NCBI GenBank assembly: GCA_945909635.1 | Contig: OX246690.1 | Location: forward strand, 744,001 to 808,000 | DNA from: Clostridioides difficile_A | GTDB lineage: Bacteria > Bacillota > Clostridia > Peptostreptococcales > Peptostreptococcaceae | DNA: 64,000 nucleotides | Reading direction: 5' to 3' | In this document: one piece after another, positions 17,069 to 26,535 of the stretch | Layout: each line of letters opens with the position of its first letter | How positions within the stretch are numbered: position 1 is the stretch's first letter | Program-made: the position numbers and the translations under genes | Notes under the pieces: generated by a model | What the model was told of the DNA's origin: nothing | Database searches by the model: none | Seen by the model: only the letters and a program-made list of their open reading frames with translations

Positions 17069-19570
17069 ATGAAAAAAATAGAATTACTTGCACCAGTTGG
17101 CTCTTTTGATTCATTAAAAGCAGCAGTACAAAATGGAGCAAATGCTGTGTACTTAGGTGGTAAAGACTTTAGTGCAAGAGCATCTGCAAACAACTTTGAT
17201 AGAAATGAGCTAATTGATGCTGTTAAATACTCTCATATAAGGGGAGTACAAGTTTTTGTCACAGTGAATACATTGATAAAACAGTATGAAATAGAGGATT
17301 TTGTAGAATATGTAAAATTTTTATATGATATAGATATTGATGCTTTAATAGTACAAGATATAGGAATGGCAAGGCTTATAAAAAGACTATTACCTGATTT
17401 TGAACTACATGCAAGTACTCAAATGGTAGCTCATTCATTAGAAGATGTTAAGTATCTTCAAAGTGTTGGCTTTGATAGAGTTGTTTTAGCAAGAGAATTA
17501 AATGTGGATGAGATAAAATGGATTTGTGAGAATACGACTGTAGATATAGAGGTCTTTGTGCATGGGGCTTTATGTGTATGTTACTCAGGTCAGTGCCTTA
17601 TGAGTAGTATGATAGGGAATAGGTCTGGAAATAGGGGTAGATGTGCACAACCATGTAGACAAAAATATGAGTTGATAGATATAAATACAGGTGAAGTAGT
17701 AAAGAGTGATGGAGATTATTTGTTGAGTCCTAGAGATTTAAGTACTATAGAGGAATTAGATAAAATAATTGAAGCAGGTGTATTATCTCTAAAAATAGAA
17801 GGAAGAATGAAAAAGCCTGAATATGTAGCTACTGTAGTTTCAGGATATAGAGAAGCAATTAATGAATTTGTAGATAAGAATAAAATAAGTATTTCTGATG
17901 AAATAATAAATAATTTGTATACTATATTTAATAGAAAGTTTACAAAAGGATATATACTAGGTGAAGTTGGTAAGGATGTAATGAACTCCAATAGACCTAA
18001 TAATCAAGGTCTATATGTTGGAAAAGTTTTAGATTACAATAGAAGAAGCAAAAGGCTTAGAGTCATATTAGAAAACACACTTAAAAAAGGTGATGGAATC
18101 AATCTAGGTGGAGGTACTATTGGAAGGATAATAAAAGATGGAGATATAACTACAATAGCACATAAAGGCGATTTGATAGAATTAGATTTTGTTGGAGAAG
18201 CAAAGAGAAATCAGCTTATATTTAAAACTTCAGATAGTGAGTTGATGGATAGAGTACAAGCTACATTCCAACAAGATAAGGAGTTAATAAAAACTAATAT
18301 AAAAGCAAAAGCAAGTATTAAACTAGGTAAAAAGCCTGTGCTTTCTATAAGTGATTTCTGTGGGAATACATCAATTGTAGAGGGAGAAAAGATAGTTGAA
18401 AAAGCTATAAAAGTAGCTTTAAGCAAGGAGAAAATAGAGACACAAATCCAAAAGCTTGGTAATACTCCTTATACATCAAAAGATATAGAAATTGATTTGG
18501 ATGAAGGTGTAAGTATGCCTATAAGTGTTCTAAATCAAATGAGAAGAGATTGCATTGAGCTTTTAGACCAAGAAAGAATAAAAATAAAAGGTAGAAAGTT
18601 TAAGGAGAATAGATTAAAATACCAACCAGACAGAGTAAATAAACAGAAAAGACTTAATACAGTCCCTAAAATTAGAGTTAAAGTCAAGAACTTAGAGCAA
18701 TTAGAAGCAGTATTAAAGTACAATGTGGATTTAATTTATTATGAAGATATAAATACATTATCAAAAGCCTTAGAAATGGTATCAAATATTTCTAAAGAAT
18801 CAATAGTTTCAAATGTAAATAACATAAATACTTCTGGTGAAAAGAGTTCTAGTGTTGAAAATACTGAAAGTAGATTAATATATTCAGTACCACGAATTAT
18901 TAGAAATAAGGAATATAAGCAATTTGAAACATTAGATAATATAAAAGGAATCAATAAGGTTCAAATTGGTAACTGGGGTTCTATAGAATATTTTAAAGGA
19001 AAAGATTTAAATATAGATTGCTATTTAAATGCATTTAATAGTGAAAGTATAAATCACTTCAAAGATGAGGGAGCAGGTACAGTTTGTTTATCACAAGAAT
19101 TAAATCTAAATGAAATCAAACAAACTTTAAAATATACAGATGTAGAAATTGAAGCAGTAATATATGGATATACTCCTATGATGATTACGGAATACTGCCC
19201 TATGGGAGTTGTTGTTAGGGATTGTAAAAAGGACAAGAGAGTTGCTAAATGTAAGGAAAGTAGCTATGCCTTAAGAGATTTTACAGATGCAAGTTATAGA
19301 ATAACACAAGATATATTCTGTAGAAGTACGATTTACAATTCAAAGGTAACTTGTATGTTGGATAATCTATATGAGTTAGATGAAATTGGAATAGATGTGT
19401 TTAGAATAGATTTTACAGTAGAAGATAGTGAGATGGTTAAAAAGGTTATTGAAGCCCATATTGAGGTTTTGAGTAATGATTTTAAGCTTGGAGAAAAGGC
19501 TACTAATTTATATAAGAAATTGGATGAAATTGGAACAGTTGCAGGACACTACTATAAAGGTGTAGAATAG
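17069..19570 (+). CDS. U32-family protein (collagenase-like / tRNA-rRNA hydroxylase family)
   Basis: An 833-residue protein. The N-terminal TIM-barrel-like U32 domain contains the signature at 161-200 (VHGALCVCYSGQC, then CAQPC). C169, C176, C192 and C196 are the likely iron-sulfur ligands and C171 is nearby. A DUF3656-type C-terminal extension follows, with further cysteines (YCPMG, C-x-n-C). Members were annotated as collagenases, but RlhA and TrhP act in RNA base hydroxylation, and that role is more likely here. GAGGAGA precedes the ATG. The HD and Nudix genes follow. Confidence 0.85.
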   Translation: MKKIELLAPVGSFDSLKAAVQNGANAVYLGGKDFSARASANNFDRNELIDAVKYSHIRGVQVFVTVNTLIKQYEIEDFVEYVKFLYDIDIDALIVQDIGMARLIKRLLPDFELHASTQMVAHSLEDVKYLQSVGFDRVVLARELNVDEIKWICENTTVDIEVFVHGALCVCYSGQCLMSSMIGNRSGNRGRCAQPCRQKYELIDINTGEVVKSDGDYLLSPRDLSTIEELDKIIEAGVLSLKIEGRMKKPEYVATVVSGYREAINEFVDKNKISISDEIINNLYTIFNRKFTKGYILGEVGKDVMNSNRPNNQGLYVGKVLDYNRRSKRLRVILENTLKKGDGINLGGGTIGRIIKDGDITTIAHKGDLIELDFVGEAKRNQLIFKTSDSELMDRVQATFQQDKELIKTNIKAKASIKLGKKPVLSISDFCGNTSIVEGEKIVEKAIKVALSKEKIETQIQKLGNTPYTSKDIEIDLDEGVSMPISVLNQMRRDCIELLDQERIKIKGRKFKENRLKYQPDRVNKQKRLNTVPKIRVKVKNLEQLEAVLKYNVDLIYYEDINTLSKALEMVSNISKESIVSNVNNINTSGEKSSSVENTESRLIYSVPRIIRNKEYKQFETLDNIKGINKVQIGNWGSIEYFKGKDLNIDCYLNAFNSESINHFKDEGAGTVCLSQELNLNEIKQTLKYTDVEIEAVIYGYTPMMITEYCPMGVVVRDCKKDKRVAKCKESSYALRDFTDASYRITQDIFCRSTIYNSKVTCMLDNLYELDEIGIDVFRIDFTVEDSEMVKKVIEAHIEVLSNDFKLGEKATNLYKKLDEIGTVAGHYYKGVE

Positions 19571-19667
19571 ATATAATATGAAAAATATACATAAATATAT
19601 AAATAAACTTAAATTTATGTGTATTAAAATATAAAAATATCATATACATGAAAAAATAGGGGGAATA

Positions 19668-20252
19668 ATGAAAATGAGAGAAGAAGCTTTAGAAATTTTA
19701 TTTAAGTATTTAGAGACTGATAGAATGAGAAAACATTGTTATGCTGTTGAAGCAGTTATGAGAGACTTAGCTAAAAGATTAGAGCCAGAAAAAGAAGAAG
19801 AGTGGGCAGTTGCAGGCCTTTTACATGATTTAGATTCAGATATAGTTGGGAGAAAGCCAGGGGAAATCTGTGAAGGACATGCTACAACAACAGTGGAACT
19901 GCTTAAAAAAGAAAACTTTGGTGATGAAGAGATGTATAGAGCAATACTTGGTCATCATGATGGAATGGGAGTTACAAGAACTAGTCTAATGGAAAAAGCT
20001 ATATATGCAGCAGACCCTATAACTGGTTTTATAACTGCTATAGCGTTAGTTTATCCAGATAAAAAGCTTACTAGTGTAAAAACAAAGTCTGTAATTAAAA
20101 GAATGAAAGAAACAAGATTTGCTTCAAATGTAAATAGAGATGCAATGAGAAGTATAGAAGATATAGGGATTCCATTTGATGAATTTGCAGAGCTTTCTCT
20201 TAATGCAATGAAGAATATCAGTGATGTTCTTGAGAGTAATGAAAATGAATAA
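19668..20252 (+). CDS. HD-domain hydrolase
   Basis: A 194-residue HD-superfamily phosphohydrolase. The metal ligands are visible as H20 (RKHCYAVEAV), the HD pair in GLLHDLDSD, H in GHATTTVELL and HHD in ILGHHDGMG. Such single-domain proteins hydrolyse nucleotides or related phosphates; the substrate is unknown. A GGGGG ribosome binding site precedes the ATG at 19668, and a second ATG two codons on is also possible. The Nudix gene starts 50 bases downstream and may share the transcript. Confidence 0.85.
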   Translation: MKMREEALEILFKYLETDRMRKHCYAVEAVMRDLAKRLEPEKEEEWAVAGLLHDLDSDIVGRKPGEICEGHATTTVELLKKENFGDEEMYRAILGHHDGMGVTRTSLMEKAIYAADPITGFITAIALVYPDKKLTSVKTKSVIKRMKETRFASNVNRDAMRSIEDIGIPFDEFAELSLNAMKNISDVLESNENE

Positions 20253-20302
20253 TACCAATAATATACGAATAAAAAATAGGAAAAGAAAGTAAGGCGGGAT
20301 GT

Positions 20303-20779
20303 ATGAAGCTTACAACTATTTGTTATATAGAAAAAGATGGAAAGACTTTAATGTTATATAGAAATAAAAAGAAAGATGATATACATGAAGGTAAATATGT
20401 AGGAGTTGGAGGAAAGTTTGAGCAAGGAGAGACTCCTGAAGATTGTGTAATTAGAGAAGTTAAAGAAGAAACTGGGCTTACTCTTAACTCGCTAACATAT
20501 AAAGGATTGATAACTTTTCCAAAGTTTAAGAATGATGAGGACTGGTACATGTTCTTATATTTTTCAGATGATTTTGAAGGTGACTTATCCGAAAAAGATT
20601 TGGATGATTGTAAAGAAGGAAAATTAATTTGGGTAGACAATGATAAAATATTTGACTTAAATATGTGGGAAGGTGACAGATTGTTTTTGAATTGGGCTAA
20701 GACTGGTAAGGTTTTTAGTGCAAAGATAATATACAATAACGGAAAATTGGAAGATTATAGTGTAAATTTCTTAACTTAA
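20303..20779 (+). CDS. Nudix hydrolase (MutT/8-oxo-dGTPase-like)
   Basis: A 158-residue protein with a complete Nudix box at residues 37-59 (G37, E43, R51-E52, E55-E56, G58). The GGKFEQGET context and DWYMFLYF resemble MutT-type 8-oxo-dGTP diphosphatases, which clean the nucleotide pool, but other nucleotide diphosphates are possible. The ribosome binding site is AAGGCGGG. Confidence 0.85.
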   Translation: MKLTTICYIEKDGKTLMLYRNKKKDDIHEGKYVGVGGKFEQGETPEDCVIREVKEETGLTLNSLTYKGLITFPKFKNDEDWYMFLYFSDDFEGDLSEKDLDDCKEGKLIWVDNDKIFDLNMWEGDRLFLNWAKTGKVFSAKIIYNNGKLEDYSVNFLT

Positions 20780-20840
20780 TTTGTATACATATTTTCAATT
20801 TAGACTTGATTTGGAGTTAATATTGTTAAAAAAATAAAAA

Positions 20841-20869
20841 TTGACTTAGACAACTATTTGCTTTATACT
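20841..20869 (+). promoter_or_regulatory. Promoter of the nitroreductase gene
   Basis: TTGACT (20841-20846), a 17-bp spacer and TATACT (20864-20869). Transcription should start near 20876, a few bases before the GGAGG ribosome binding site. Confidence 0.75.
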
Positions 20870-20903
20870 AAAGTAAAATTTTTAAATGGAGGAAAAATCT
20901 AGA

Positions 20904-21725
20904 ATGATAGACATAAATTTAGAAACATGCGTAGGTTGTGGCTTGTGTGAATCAGACTGCCTTGTAAATGCAATAAAAGTTAGAGAAAATAAAGCAAAGG
21001 TAAAAAATATCCTTTGCATTAATTGTGGTCACTGTATGGCAATTTGCCCAACAGACTCTATAGAAATGCAGGGATTTGATAAGAGTGAAGTATTAGAATA
21101 CAATCATGAGACTTTTGACTTAGAATCTGAAAACTTAATGAATTTCATAAAATTTAGAAGAAGTATAAGAGACTACAAAGACATAGAAGTAGAAGAAGAA
21201 AAAATAAGAAATATAGTAGAAGCTGGTAGATATACGCCAACAGGTGGAAATAGACAGCCTCTAAGATACATATTGGTAAAAGATAAATTAAAAGAAGTAA
21301 AAGAATTGGCAATAGAAGGGCTTTACAATATGGCACTAAATACTGATGATGAAGACCCTGTTCGTTCTATATACAAAAACACATTTAAGAGAATGTATAA
21401 AGGATATAAAGAAAAGGGAATTGATTCTTTATTTTACGATGCACCATTACTTATGGTAGTTGTTGGTGATATTTCTTTAGGTGGAAGTGTATATGTAGAT
21501 GGAGGATTAGCTGCATCTAATATGGAGCTTATGGCTTATTCGCAAGGATTAGGAATGTGTTACAATGGATTCTTTGTTATGGCATCAAATATAGAGCCAA
21601 AGATAAAAGAGTTATTAGGAATGAATGATAATGAGGCAGTTATAACTTCATTTATATTAGGTTATCCAAATGTAAAATATAAAAGAACTGTAAATAGAAA
21701 TGATGCTAAACTTGATATAATATAA
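20904..21725 (+). CDS. Ferredoxin-fused nitroreductase family protein
   Basis: A 273-residue fusion. Residues 1-55 hold two CxxCxxCxxxC iron-sulfur motifs (C9, C12, C15, C19 and C38, C41, C44, C48), so two [4Fe-4S] clusters. Residues about 75-260 form an FMN-dependent nitroreductase domain (RRSIRDYKD, TPTGGNRQP). It probably passes electrons from ferredoxin-like clusters to FMN and an unknown acceptor. The start at 20904 is preferred because the ATG at 20886 overlaps the TGGAGG ribosome binding site. It is monocistronic with its own promoter. Confidence 0.88.
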   Translation: MIDINLETCVGCGLCESDCLVNAIKVRENKAKVKNILCINCGHCMAICPTDSIEMQGFDKSEVLEYNHETFDLESENLMNFIKFRRSIRDYKDIEVEEEKIRNIVEAGRYTPTGGNRQPLRYILVKDKLKEVKELAIEGLYNMALNTDDEDPVRSIYKNTFKRMYKGYKEKGIDSLFYDAPLLMVVVGDISLGGSVYVDGGLAASNMELMAYSQGLGMCYNGFFVMASNIEPKIKELLGMNDNEAVITSFILGYPNVKYKRTVNRNDAKLDII

Positions 21726-21849
21726 ATTAAAAATAATATTATATATCAAATTAAGATAAATAATTTGCTAATATATCAAATTTATTGTAAAGGCAAGTTA
21801 AATGGAGTATAATCAAATTATATTATGTATGAATGAGGATATTAAATTT

Positions 21850-21879
21850 TTTACGAAATTTTATGTCCTTTTTTATACT
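21850..21879 (+). promoter_or_regulatory. Probable promoter of the diguanylate cyclase gene
   Basis: TTTACG (21850-21855), an 18-bp spacer and TATACT (21874-21879), about 72 bases before the GTG start. Confidence 0.5.
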
Positions 21880-21907
21880 AACTTATATTTTAAAACCCAG
21901 AAAATTA

Positions 21908-21925
21908 TACAGTGTATACACTGTA
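21908..21925 (+). repeat. Perfect 18-bp palindrome in the leader of the GGDEF gene
   Basis: TACAGTGTATACACTGTA reads the same on both strands. It lies about 25 bases downstream of the predicted transcription start and 14 bases before the ribosome binding site. It could be a repressor operator or a translational hairpin. Confidence 0.7.
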
Positions 21926-21951
21926 AATATTATTATATGGAGGAAGCGGTA

Positions 21952-24426
21952 GTGAATTTGAAAAAGTTATTTTCTTTAACTTTTATAATTGTGTCCATAT
22001 TCACTTTTTGTATATTTCCTTTTGATATTAATGCCATGAATAATGATAATCGTACTATACGTGTTGCTTATCCTATTCAAGAAGGTCTAAATGAAGTAGA
22101 TGAACAAGGTAGATACTCTGGATATAACTATGAATACTTACAAGAAATTGCTCAGTATACTGGATGGAATTATGAGTTTGTTCGGGTTGGAGGAGATACA
22201 AACACTTCTCTTCTTAAATCTATGGAGATGTTAGAAAAAGGCGAAGTTGACTTAATGGGTGGAATGTTATACGATGAACAATTAGAGAAAATATATGATT
22301 ATGCAGGTTCTAGTTATGGGACTGTAAATACAGTATTACAAGTGCTTAAAGACAATGTAGATATTGACAGTGTGAGTTCACAAGTTACAAAGACCATGCG
22401 TATTGCAGTGCCAGAGAATGGAATTAATAAGATTAAAGAATTAGATAGATATTGTGAAATGAATCAAATATCTCCTGAATTGGTGCCTTGTAAAACAGGA
22501 GAAGAACAGTTACAGGCATTAAAGGATGGAAAGGCAGATGCAATGCTTAATGTCAGTATGAATCATATAGATGGTGTTCGAACTATAGCTAAATTTTCTC
22601 CTAAACCATTCTATTTTATTACATATAAAGGCAATAAAGAATTATCTCAACAACTCAACTCAGCAATTTCTAATATTGAGCAAACAGACCCATATTTTTC
22701 ACAGACATTATATGAGAAATATTTTACACCAGAAAATAAAGAGTTAGTTTTATCCAATAAGGAATCTGAATATATAAAAAATATAGAAACTTTGCAAGTA
22801 GGAGTTTTACTAAAAAATCCACCATTTCAATATGCAGATGATAAAACAGGTAAATTAAAGGGAATTTCAATAGACTTACTTAATTATATCTCAGATAAAA
22901 CTGGCTTAAAGTTTGATATGATACCTGTGAAATCTCAGAAAGAATTGGACAATATGATAAAAGATTCTAAGATTGATATTGTAGCTGGTATGTCTTATGA
23001 TTATGAAAGGGCACGTGAACGTCATGTAGCCATGACTCGCCCATTTATTTCTACACAGTATATTATGATGATTAATAATAAGATTAATGAAGATAGTCTA
23101 GAAAATAAACGTTTAGCTCTTACAAAAGATACTTCTTATAAAGAATATTCATCTAATAATATTATTTGGTATGATACATTAGAGGAGTGTATTGAAGCTG
23201 TAAATAGTGGAAGAGCCGATTATACATATGGTGAAGGATATGCTATACAGTATTATGTCAATCAACCCAAGTATAAGTATGTTCGTCTAATTCAACAAAA
23301 CTATGAACCACATCGTTTTTGTTTTGGTGTAGCTAAACAGAACAAACAGGAATTATATAGTATATTAAATAAGGCTATTAATAGTATGCCTACTGAAAAC
23401 ATGCAATCAATTATTTATAAGAATACTACATATATATCAAATTTTTCTCTAATTCATATTATGCAGGAAAATCCAATTCAAACTATTCTTATAGTCTCTA
23501 GTATATCATTATGTATTATTATAATTATGGCTTGGAGTCTTCGTACTCGTACAAGTATGAATCAGAGAATTTCTTTAGAACTTAAAAAACATACTGAAGT
23601 ATATGAGATGGCAAGTGAGTATTTCTTTGAATATGATTATCAAGCAGATAAAATTACGATTGCTATGCAAGAAAATGGAGTTAATGTCTTTAATGGTTTA
23701 AGTCATAGTAAAGATGAATATGAAAATGAAATTGAAAAAGAGTATAGGGAACAATTTTTTAAGTTGATTAGGGAACAAGAAAATGGTTCAACAGAAATGT
23801 ATTGTGTTTGTCCTGATGGAGAGTTTCATTGGGTTAGAATTACATCAAAGATAATTCATAATGAAAAGAATGTTCCTGTGTATTCAATAGGCAAATTACA
23901 TAATATTGATTGTGAAAAAGAGGAAAAAATGAGGTTGTTAGATAAAGCGCAAAGAGATAGTTTAACAAATATTTTTAATGCTGCTTCTATAAGGGATATG
24001 GCTACAAAAAGTTTAGATGATTTATCTCATAATGAAAGGGGAGCTTTACTTATCTTAGATATTGACTATTTTAAAGATATAAATGATACTTATGGTCATC
24101 TTGTTGGAGATAAGATGCTGATTGCAGTTGCAAATATTCTTGTTAAATGTTTTGATGAATGTGACATAGTAGGTCGCCTAGGGGGTGACGAATTTAGCAT
24201 ATATGTTAAAAATGTAAAGGATACAGAAAGTCTTATAGAAAAGTGTAATATTTTATATGATAAAATCCATGGCATTAAATTACCAAATGGCAATAGTATA
24301 TCTGTAAGTATGGGCGGTGTAATATCAAAGCAAGGACAGACATATGATGAGATATACAAAATGGCAGATGATGCACTTTATAATTCGAAGAAGCAGGGTA
24401 GAAATCGATTTAAAATTACTGAATAG
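21952..24426 (+). CDS. Diguanylate cyclase with tandem periplasmic-binding-protein sensor domains
   Basis: An 824-residue sensor enzyme. A signal anchor (LKKLFSLTFIIVSIFTFCIF) is followed by two extracellular solute-binding family 3 domains (about 35-265 and 275-510; RVAYPIQEG, then LQVGVLLKNPPFQY). A membrane helix lies near 520-543, then a PAS-like region and a C-terminal GGDEF domain with an intact GGDEF (744-748). It should make cyclic di-GMP in response to an amino-acid-like ligand. The RxxD inhibitory site upstream of GGDEF appears absent (ECD instead). The GTG start at 21952 follows GGAGG by 8 bases; frames further upstream have no ribosome binding site or signal peptide. Confidence 0.88.
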   Translation: MNLKKLFSLTFIIVSIFTFCIFPFDINAMNNDNRTIRVAYPIQEGLNEVDEQGRYSGYNYEYLQEIAQYTGWNYEFVRVGGDTNTSLLKSMEMLEKGEVDLMGGMLYDEQLEKIYDYAGSSYGTVNTVLQVLKDNVDIDSVSSQVTKTMRIAVPENGINKIKELDRYCEMNQISPELVPCKTGEEQLQALKDGKADAMLNVSMNHIDGVRTIAKFSPKPFYFITYKGNKELSQQLNSAISNIEQTDPYFSQTLYEKYFTPENKELVLSNKESEYIKNIETLQVGVLLKNPPFQYADDKTGKLKGISIDLLNYISDKTGLKFDMIPVKSQKELDNMIKDSKIDIVAGMSYDYERARERHVAMTRPFISTQYIMMINNKINEDSLENKRLALTKDTSYKEYSSNNIIWYDTLEECIEAVNSGRADYTYGEGYAIQYYVNQPKYKYVRLIQQNYEPHRFCFGVAKQNKQELYSILNKAINSMPTENMQSIIYKNTTYISNFSLIHIMQENPIQTILIVSSISLCIIIIMAWSLRTRTSMNQRISLELKKHTEVYEMASEYFFEYDYQADKITIAMQENGVNVFNGLSHSKDEYENEIEKEYREQFFKLIREQENGSTEMYCVCPDGEFHWVRITSKIIHNEKNVPVYSIGKLHNIDCEKEEKMRLLDKAQRDSLTNIFNAASIRDMATKSLDDLSHNERGALLILDIDYFKDINDTYGHLVGDKMLIAVANILVKCFDECDIVGRLGGDEFSIYVKNVKDTESLIEKCNILYDKIHGIKLPNGNSISVSMGGVISKQGQTYDEIYKMADDALYNSKKQGRNRFKITE

Positions 24427-24764
24427 GAAAATTTTTTATATACATTTTATATAATCTATATAATGAAAGAACATATAAGTATGTGTTTACCAGAAAATGA
24501 ATGGAGTTAATCTACATATGTACAAGATATTAAGTAGTATAATTTAATATCTTGATTGTAGAGAATTACATAAGTTTAAAGAAAAAAAAATCTATCAAAT
24601 AAAAATATATAGTAAAATAATAAAGCCTAATGACAAATATAAAAATGCATCATTAGGCTTTATTCCTATAAACTTTTATAATGTTAATTTATAGACTAAG
24701 TGTAATATAGATTTATTTATAATCTATAATTGTATCCAAGACTCAATCCAAATAAACTTTAGAT
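24427..24764. other. Intergenic region between convergent genes
   Basis: AT-rich and without a gene. The only clear element is the bidirectional terminator at 24619-24664. Confidence 0.6.
24619..24664. terminator. Bidirectional terminator
   Basis: Perfect 15-bp arms AATAAAGCCTAATGA and TCATTAGGCTTTATT with a 16-base loop. It can serve the GGDEF gene (plus) and pepD (minus). Confidence 0.85.
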
Positions 24765-26216
24765 TTAATATTGGTTCATAGATTTTAATATTTCTATAAC
24801 ATAATCCCAAACATTAGCTATAGAAGGGATACTAACATGTTCATTTGGAGTATGAACATCAAACATATCTGGTCCTATAGATATAGCTTCAGCATGAGGA
24901 AGTTTATCAAGTAATAATCCACACTCAAGACCAGCATGTAGAGCCATAACAGTAGGAACTTTACCAGTTAATTTTTCATAAGTTTCACTACATATTTTTT
25001 CTAATTTAGAACCTTTTTTGAACTCCCAAGCTGGATATTGAGAAGTAAGACCATAATCAGCACCTAAAGCTTGAGCTAAAAGTCTTATTCTATCAGCTAT
25101 CTCATCTCTAATAGACATAACAGAACTTCTAACAGAAGTTAAGAATTCAATAGTAGATTCTTTAGTTTCAATTATAGCGAAGTTAGTAGAACTTTCAACT
25201 AATCCTTCTATATCAAGGCTTACAGATTGAACACCATGAGGAGTTAAGCTTGACATTTGAACAACTTTTTCTTTACAATCTTTAGCAAGAACTTTTTCTA
25301 CAGAAGTTTCAGCTACTGAATAAGTCATACCAGGGTCAGAAGTAGTGAACTCATGTTTAAATGCAGTTAAAATTTCATTTATTTGTTTTTTAGCAACTTC
25401 AACATCAGCTTTATTAACAGCTATTACACACTTAGCTTCACGAGGTATAGCATTGTGCTTAGTTCCACCATCAACTGAAGCTAAATCATAGTCAACATCT
25501 AATACGCTTAATACTCTAGCTATTGCTTTATTAGCATTTGCTCTTTGTAAAACAATTTCCATACCAGAGTGTCCACCTAATAGTCCAGTAACTTCAACTA
25601 ATAAACCTTGCTTGTCAGCTTCAACTTCTTTGTATTCAACAGGTAAACTAACAACACAAGTTTTACCACCAGCACAACTAACTAATAAGTATCCTTCCTC
25701 CTCGGAGTCCATATTTAGGATATATTGACCTTTAATTAAGCTAGGGTCTAATGCATCAGCACCATTCATACCATCTTCTTCATTAACAGTAACTAAAACT
25801 TCTAATGCTGGATGCTCTAAAGTGTTGTCTTCTAATATAGCCATACCCATAGCAACAGCTATACCATTGTCAGCTCCTAAAGTAGTTCCAGTAGCATATA
25901 TCATGTCACCATCGATTCTTAATTTTATAGGGTCTTTAAGAAAATCATGTTCAACATTCTTTTCTTTTTCACAAACCATGTCCATGTGTCCTTGAAGAAC
26001 TACGCCTGGACAATTCTCATATCCTTTTGTAGCAGGCTTTCTTATTATTATGTTTAAGCTTTCATCTTGAATAGTTTCAAGACCTAAATCTTTACCAAAG
26101 TTAAGTAAATAATCACTTATACCTTTTTCATTTCCAGAACCTCTAGGAATTTGAGATATTTTCTCAAAGTTTTTAAAAACATTTTCTGGTTTTAATCCTT
26201 CTAATACGTTTCCCAT
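24765..26216 (-). CDS. pepD: Aminoacyl-histidine dipeptidase PepD (M20 family)
   Basis: A 483-residue cytosolic zinc dipeptidase that cleaves Xaa-His (carnosine-like) and other dipeptides. M20 metal-site motifs are visible: LQGHMDMVCEK (first ligand and catalytic Asp), GADNGIAVAMGMA, VNEEDGMNGA, and the closing HAGLECG. It starts in the PepD pattern (LKPENVFKNFEKISQIPRGSGNE) and has the family's usual length. GGAGGAAC precedes the ATG at 26216. It is monocistronic and fits an organism that lives on peptides and amino acids. Confidence 0.93.
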   Translation of the reverse strand: MGNVLEGLKPENVFKNFEKISQIPRGSGNEKGISDYLLNFGKDLGLETIQDESLNIIIRKPATKGYENCPGVVLQGHMDMVCEKEKNVEHDFLKDPIKLRIDGDMIYATGTTLGADNGIAVAMGMAILEDNTLEHPALEVLVTVNEEDGMNGADALDPSLIKGQYILNMDSEEEGYLLVSCAGGKTCVVSLPVEYKEVEADKQGLLVEVTGLLGGHSGMEIVLQRANANKAIARVLSVLDVDYDLASVDGGTKHNAIPREAKCVIAVNKADVEVAKKQINEILTAFKHEFTTSDPGMTYSVAETSVEKVLAKDCKEKVVQMSSLTPHGVQSVSLDIEGLVESSTNFAIIETKESTIEFLTSVRSSVMSIRDEIADRIRLLAQALGADYGLTSQYPAWEFKKGSKLEKICSETYEKLTGKVPTVMALHAGLECGLLLDKLPHAEAISIGPDMFDVHTPNEHVSIPSIANVWDYVIEILKSMNQY

Positions 26217-26535
26217 GACTTATGTTCCTCCTTAGTTTATCTATATAAGTAGCTATTCTTTAAAAACATGCTAAAACAAACTACTTTAAAAATATTAAAG
26301 AAGATTTTTTAACAGATTATATTACAAATAAAGCATGTTTATGTATAATATATAGATAGCTACATACATAGTATAATACAAAATATGTGTAAAATATATC
26401 TAAAAGAGAAAAAATATAATAATTTTAGAAATGAAAAAGAAATAAAACTTGCAGTTTTTATTGGAAATGCTTGAAAACATACATTTTTAAAATTAAATAA
26501 AAAAGTTAAAATATCGAGGATGGTGAATATAGAAA
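26217..26535. other. Divergent intergenic region between pepD and mutS2
   Basis: Gene-free and AT-rich. It should hold both promoters. TATAAT-like boxes recur (for example near 26344 and 26373), but none pairs with a convincing -35, so no promoter is called. Confidence 0.4.

Noticed and set aside
21802..21951. 50-residue N-terminal extension of the GGDEF protein
   Set aside because: The extension spans the likely promoter and palindrome and hides the signal anchor; GGAGG supports the GTG at 21952.
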